A stretch of DNA of 21,328 nucleotides from Chara braunii (Eukaryota > Streptophyta > Charophyceae > Charales > Characeae). Below, piece after piece: positions 17,741 to 21,328 of the stretch (position 1 is its first letter; each line of letters begins with the position of its first letter). The notes below the pieces were generated by a model. That model saw only the letters and a program-made list of their open reading frames with translations. It was not told the origin of the DNA and did no database searches. The stretch lies in assembly GCA_003427395.1 (NCBI GenBank), contig BFEA01000484.1, positions 603,444 to 624,771 on the forward strand, read 5' to 3'. Position numbers and translations under genes: made by a program.

Positions 17741-17998
17741 TCAGCCCATCTCCTCGTCCGCAACGCTCCGAAGGTACAACTCCTCAGCGAGGGAAATGCT
17801 GCCAGTGGCACCGATCAAGATCTCGATTCATCCCTTGTCGTAGATGTAGTCATATGAAACCTCCAGAAAACGGTCTCCATAGAGAGGCTTCCGAAAAGTC
17901 TGTATGACGAAGTCTCCTCCCACCAAATGGTTGTAGCCATCCCCAAGATATGGGACTGGTCCCTTCCCCCTTGAAGGGTCGACTACCTCCTCTGACAT
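17741..17998 (-). pseudogene. LTR-encoded family-II-like ORF, one internal TGA
   Basis: Begins MSEEVVDPSRGKG at 17998 and runs 85 codons to a TGA at 17743-17741. An internal TGA (17830-17828) splits it in YIYDKG*IEILIGATG. The ORF at 15694 has INRGWLD in the corresponding place, so the TGA probably replaces a Trp codon. The pattern RFLEVSYDY ... IGATG resembles SFCFEVYLD ... IGAVRG of the intact 111-aa ORF. It lies in the R-U5 part of the 5' LTR, 28 bases after the end of the ORF before it. Unknown function; similarity judged by eye only. Confidence 0.45.
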
Positions 17999-18025
17999 GG
18001 GTCCTCCTTATATGTAATGCCTGGG

Positions 18026-18710
18026 TCAATCACCCTCAAGCAAGTATCGTGCTAAGAGATAAGCAACCCGTCGAAGGTCGTTTTCCGCCTGCGTCTCGCT
18101 CTCGTGACCAATGTAATAAGATGCTTTGGGCCTGCTCCAAACTCAAGCGTACTCAGTCCCTGTGAGTATCCCAGTCAAAATAATCCCCCAGCTCAACATC
18201 GCTAACGCAGCAAGGCTCTTGGTCTGACTCGTCCGTCTCTGACCTCTGTAGACAGGTGGTAATAGGTATCCCGGATCTGGCCACCTCGCTCCTGATCCTC
18301 CTATCCTGACGCCTCTTCTCCTTGCTGCCACCTCTGCTCAGAGGCTTAGGATTACAGCCGTCAAAGTCATAGAGGGCACCACCTGGTGCAAAGGGGATCT
18401 GGGGAAACACCACATGCAACCAGTGTTCCCTCCAGTAACTCTCCCTGTCGAAGATATAGTCAGCAATCCGGTCATAGGTGGTTCCCTTCACTCCCTGCCC
18501 AGCATCTCTCACGTGATAAGTGATCAGCAATGTGTACCTCGATGTGGGAGACTCATTGGCCCGAATGACGAAGCTCTGATGCCCAATGTGTCGATAGCAG
18601 AACTTCTCAACCAGCTTACCACATGTAGGGGTTGTCTCATGTTGAGAAGCCAGCTTGACCAATCTNCAAAATAATATAGAATGCCCCTGACAAGCTGCTA
18701 TGCCAAGCAA
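18026..18710 (-). pseudogene. LTR-encoded ORF, possible distant family-I member
   Basis: An open frame from 18710 to a TGA at 18153 (185 codons, one unknown residue from the N at 18666). A +/-1 shift near 18130 gives a further helical tail (HESETQAENDLRRVAYLLAR) ending at 18026. The middle has beta segments (SFVIRANE, YTLLITYHVRD), a helix YDRIADYIFDRESYWREHW, then VVFPQIPFAPGG and YDFDGC, followed by a basic, then acidic, C terminus. The order strand-helix-P-I-P-DG mirrors family I (VLVSRFLDT - NWDVIMECVKAERDQLR - LLPRI - DGRN), but identity is low. It lies in the LTR leader between the TATA box and the PBS. No known domain. Confidence 0.45.
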
Positions 18711-18815
18711 TGATGTCCTGGAGATGAGGGGTATATCAATAGCCCAGGAAAATAACCCAACTCGATAGGGTCAAAGAGGACAACACCTCAATAGACCCTC
18801 AAGCCAAGTTGGTGG

Positions 18816-19175
18816 CAACCAACTTAATATAGGGGCCCACCAGAATGGGCCCGACTGAACAACAACAACTCGAGATAGGGGCCCGCCTGAATGGGCCTGA
18901 CTGATCAGCAACAACTCGATATAGGGGCCCGCCTGAATGGGCCCGCCTGAACAGCAACAACTCGATATAGGGGCCCTCCTGAATGGGCCCGGCTGAACAG
19001 CAACAACTCGATATAGGGACCCGCCTGAATGGGTCCGGCTGAACAGCAACAACTCGATATAGGGGCCCGGCTAAACAGCAACAACTCGATATAGGGGCCC
19101 GACTGAATGGGCCCGACTGAACAGCAACAACTCGATATCGGGGCCCGCCTGAATGCGCCCGGCTGAACAACAGCT
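18816..19175. repeat. 46-bp tandem array, right LTR copy
   Basis: About eight units of the same ~46-bp repeat as at the window start, with paired GGGCCC palindromes; degenerate traces (CAACTCGATAGGG) begin near 18758. Several units differ by point changes such as GGGCCT or GCGCCC. The minus-strand ORFs running through it simply repeat the unit and are not genes. Confidence 0.9.
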
Positions 19176-19592
19176 CAACAACTCATCATACCGACGTCAT
19201 ATGAGCATCTCTGCGGCGAGTGGATTAGAACATGAGGACTGAACTGCAAGTATCGTCACTGAGAGAGACTGATCATCAAGATATTATCTATGCCAAGGCC
19301 AGTTGCAAAATACTGCGCGTTCAAACCGGACTGCACTGATATCATGTGTGCATGAAAAATACCGTCTGCACCGGGTCTGATATGAATATCGTCCATGCAG
19401 GTACTCATCAACAATAAATCAAATCAGCGGGAGTTGGGGCAAGTCATACCATCAGAGACATCTAGTCATGTCCTCAAGACTAATCTCACTAGCAGGACAC
19501 GCGTCCTCGACCATCATACCGGTAGGGTGTGCGCTCTATAATCATCAGAACATCAGAGCACTCACTCACATAGCCTACCCGAGCCCGGGCGC

Positions 19593-19601
19593 ATTTATAT
19601 A
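19593..19601 (-). promoter_or_regulatory. TATA box of the 5' LTR
   Basis: The minus strand reads TATATAAAT here, and the partner LTR keeps it. It lies just after the GCGCGC array (as the element is read) and would place the transcription start near 19560. The R-U5 leader would then run ~2.5 kb to the PBS and include the 46-bp array and the two LTR ORFs. A sequence-only call based on consensus and conservation in both LTRs. Confidence 0.45.
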
Positions 19602-19607
19602 TCAATA

Positions 19608-20380
19608 CCAAGCGTGGGCGAGCATGGGCGCAAACTCAAAGGCAATACTAAGCTTGGGCGCGCATGTGCGCGCACCCAAATCACAGTTCCAAGCTTGGGT
19701 GCACATGGCCGCACACTCAAACCGCAGTTCCAAGCTTGGCCGCGCATGGGAGCGCACTCAGATAGCAATACTGATCATGGGAGCACGTGAGCGCACACTC
19801 AAATGACAATACTTAGCTTGGGCTCGCATGGGCGCGCACTCAAATGGCTACACCCAGCTCGGGCGCAAATGGGTGCGCACTCTCTCTACAATGCCAAGCC
19901 TAGGCGCGCATGGGCGCGCACTTAAATAATACTCTAAAGCTTGGGCGCGCACGGGGGCGCACTCGAAAGTCTCTATCAAGCTTGGGCGCGCATGGGCGCG
20001 CACTCAAAACTAATACCGGGCGCGGGCATACACGGGCGCATACTCAGAAAACAATATTGAGCATAGGCGCGCATGGGCGCGCACTCAAATAACCATATAA
20101 AGCTTGGGCGCACTTGGGCACGCACTCAAAACAGCAATGCCAAGCTTGGGCACGCACGCAAACAACCAAACTGAGGCTGGGCGCGCACTCCAACAGCCAA
20201 ATTGAGACTGGGCGCGCATTCAGACAGCCAAACTGAGGCTGGGCGCGCACTCAAATAGCTAAATTGAGACTGGACGCGCACTCAGACAGCCAAATTGAGA
20301 CTGGGCGCGCACTCAAACAGCTAAATTGAGACTGGGCGCGCACTCAGACAGCCAAAATAAAACTGGGCGCACACTCAATC
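19608..20380. repeat. GCGCGC-rich tandem array, right LTR copy
   Basis: Partner of the array at 651-1455. It is shorter by about 31 bases net because a unit present near 1175-1215 is missing. Many of the differences from the left copy lie at CpG sites (GCGCGC against GCACGC or GTGCGC). Confidence 0.9.
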
Positions 20381-20611
20381 GACTTGCTGGCTCTCAGAAT
20401 CGACAACAAGGTCCACAGCTTGAGTACGCACCGGCGCGCTGGCTTAGAAACATCAAAAGCGGTGTACACAGATTGAGTGTTTTATGGGCACGCAGACTTC
20501 TGCAATGTCTGCAGATTGGGTGCGCAGTCGCACTGACTCAAGTTTATCAAAGTTGTGTTTACGAATGAAGTGCACACTGTTGTACTGCTCCAAGATCATC
20601 AATGCAGTTTT

Positions 20612-20811
20612 CTCAAATAAGGGCGCAGTGTCGCACTCAAGTCTGGGTGCGTACAGTCGCAATACATCAAAAGAGGCTTCCTCAAATAAGGGTGCAGTGT
20701 CACACTTAAGTTTGAGTGTGCACAGTCGTAATTCATCAAAAGCAGCTTTCTCAAATAAGGGACGCATTGTCACACTCAAGTCAGAATGCACACAGTCGCA
20801 GTTACCCGGAG
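20612..20811. repeat. 69-bp tandem repeat, three units, right LTR
   Basis: Partner of 1686-1885 with the same unit number and a handful of substitutions. Confidence 0.85.
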
Positions 20812-20989
20812 TGCTTAAATTCAACATGCTCAAAAGGAAAAATGGCACGCTTAGCTTGAGTGCTTGCTAATATAGTAAGTCGATATGCTCAACTGATGTG
20901 CCTGACGACACGGTCAATGCTCAATCAGTGTGCCCGTTGACACATTAACCAAAAATACTCGGAGTGCCTGTTGGCCTAAAAGTTCGAAT

Positions 20990-21328
20990 GCCCCATTTGA
21001 GTGCCTGCTGGCACAGTCATTCACGGTACTCAATCTGAGTGCCTGCTGGCACGGTAAATCGCAATGAGACTCGATCTGAGTACCTGCTGGCACAATAAAT
21101 CGACAACGATACTCAATCTGAGTGCCTGCTGGCACGACAAATCGCAATGATACTCAATCTGACTGCCTCCTGGCCCAATAAATCGGCAATGATACTCAGT
21201 CTGAGTGCCTGTTGGCACGGCAAATCACAATGATACTTAATTTGAGTGCATGTTGGCACAATAAATCGGCAATGATACTCAGTCTGAGTGCCTGCTGGCA
21301 CGACAAATCGCAATGATACTCAATCTGA
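20990..21328. repeat. 83-bp higher-order tandem array, right LTR (cut by window end)
   Basis: Partner of the array at 2060-2640; it runs off the window edge. It has the same alternation of 41- and 42-bp half units. Confidence 0.9.

Larger units (their letters stand above)
1..21328 (-). mobile_element. Giant Ty3/gypsy-type LTR retrotransposon, decayed, incomplete at both window edges
   Basis: The window starts and ends inside two copies of the same long direct repeat (1 to ~2400 and ~18850-21328). Between them the minus strand encodes, in retroviral order, gag with a CCHC knuckle, aspartic protease, RT (YIDD), RNase H, and an integrase with HHCC and D-D-35-E. The order PR-RT-RH-IN identifies Ty3/gypsy rather than Ty1/copia. 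A tRNA-type PBS borders the right repeat. Long LTRs, this PBS and additional ORFs upstream of gag recall the plant Ogre/Tat group, but the pol sequence does not look like a typical angiosperm Ogre, so the lineage is open. Other old insertions (the 7.1-8.3 kb protease remnant, perhaps the 5.1 kb plus-strand ORF) may be nested in it. Confidence 0.8.
17089..21328 (-). repeat. 5' LTR of the main element (cut by the window's right edge)
   Basis: The inner edge is placed at 17089 because the plus strand reads TGTCGCGCC there, so the element strand ends ...GCGACA, five bases from the PBS. The segment from ~18850 to the window end matches the left end of the window nearly base for base, with small indels. 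Hand comparison of 240-560 with 19190-19510 gave about 18 substitutions in ~330 bases. More than 4.2 kb of this LTR is visible and its outer edge lies outside. It contains the 46-bp array, the GCGCGC array, the 69-bp and 83-bp arrays, a minus-strand TATA box, and two decayed ORFs in the R-U5 part. 17089-17740 holds no gene I can support. Confidence 0.75.

Noticed and set aside
9547-17998. Alternative genetic code with TGA read as Trp
   Set aside because: Several TGA codons fall at Trp positions, but others stand at Arg positions, TAG stops and at least six frameshifts occur too, and TGG is used normally in the same frames. Decay explains all of it.
1-21328. tRNA, rRNA or snRNA genes
   Set aside because: I found no cloverleaf or conserved rRNA stretch; the only tRNA-related sequence is the PBS.

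Overview
This is a eukaryotic nuclear, repeat-dominated window with no recognisable host housekeeping gene. It is best explained as most of one giant, decayed Ty3/gypsy-type LTR retrotransposon lying on the minus strand (5' end at the right). Three things support this. The first ~2.4 kb and the last ~2.5 kb are direct repeats of each other, about 5% diverged in one stretch counted by hand. A gag-protease-RT-RNase H-integrase series is read on the minus strand from ~15.1 kb down to ~9.5 kb. A plant-type primer binding site (TGGCGCCGTTGCCGGGGA) sits at 17084-17067, next to an LTR end that reads TGTCGCGCC on the plus strand at 17089. The PBS and the pol style suggest a streptophyte (plant or charophyte alga such as Chara); a fungus cannot be excluded. 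The organism call is low confidence.

Layout in plus coordinates. 1 to ~4.5 kb: partial 3' LTR made of stacked tandem arrays (46, ~30-40, 69, 83, 33, 39 and ~22 bp units). ~4.5-5.6 kb: an intron-like segment, then a plus-strand TATA box, a CT-rich leader and a 179-codon ORF. 5.6-7.1 kb: no recognisable gene. 7.1-8.3 kb: a second, unrelated retropepsin-bearing polyprotein remnant (minus). 8.77-9.52 kb: a 44-47 bp array in the 3' untranslated part of the main element. 9.5-15.1 kb: decayed gag-pol. 15.1-16.8 kb: five closely packed extra ORFs upstream of gag. 16.8-17.1 kb: leader and PBS. 17089 to end: 5' LTR, cut by the window edge.

The most unusual part is the extra-ORF region. Three ORFs of ~130 aa (16831-16433, 16425-16030 and 15542-15120) are clear paralogues of a family I do not recognise. 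A second type of small ORF (16026-15691, 15694-15497) sits between the second and third. Inside the LTR, between a minus-strand TATATAAAT box and the PBS, lies a further pair (18710-~18026 and 17998-17741) that looks distantly related to both types. A transcript starting near 19.56 kb would therefore carry a string of these ORFs before gag, joined by very short gaps or an ATGA stop-start overlap.

The element is dead. I count at least six frameshifts in gag-pol. Many in-frame TGA codons fall where Trp or Arg is expected, consistent with C:G to T:A decay. RNase H has lost two catalytic acidic residues, while the RT YIDD and the integrase D-D-35-E are still visible.
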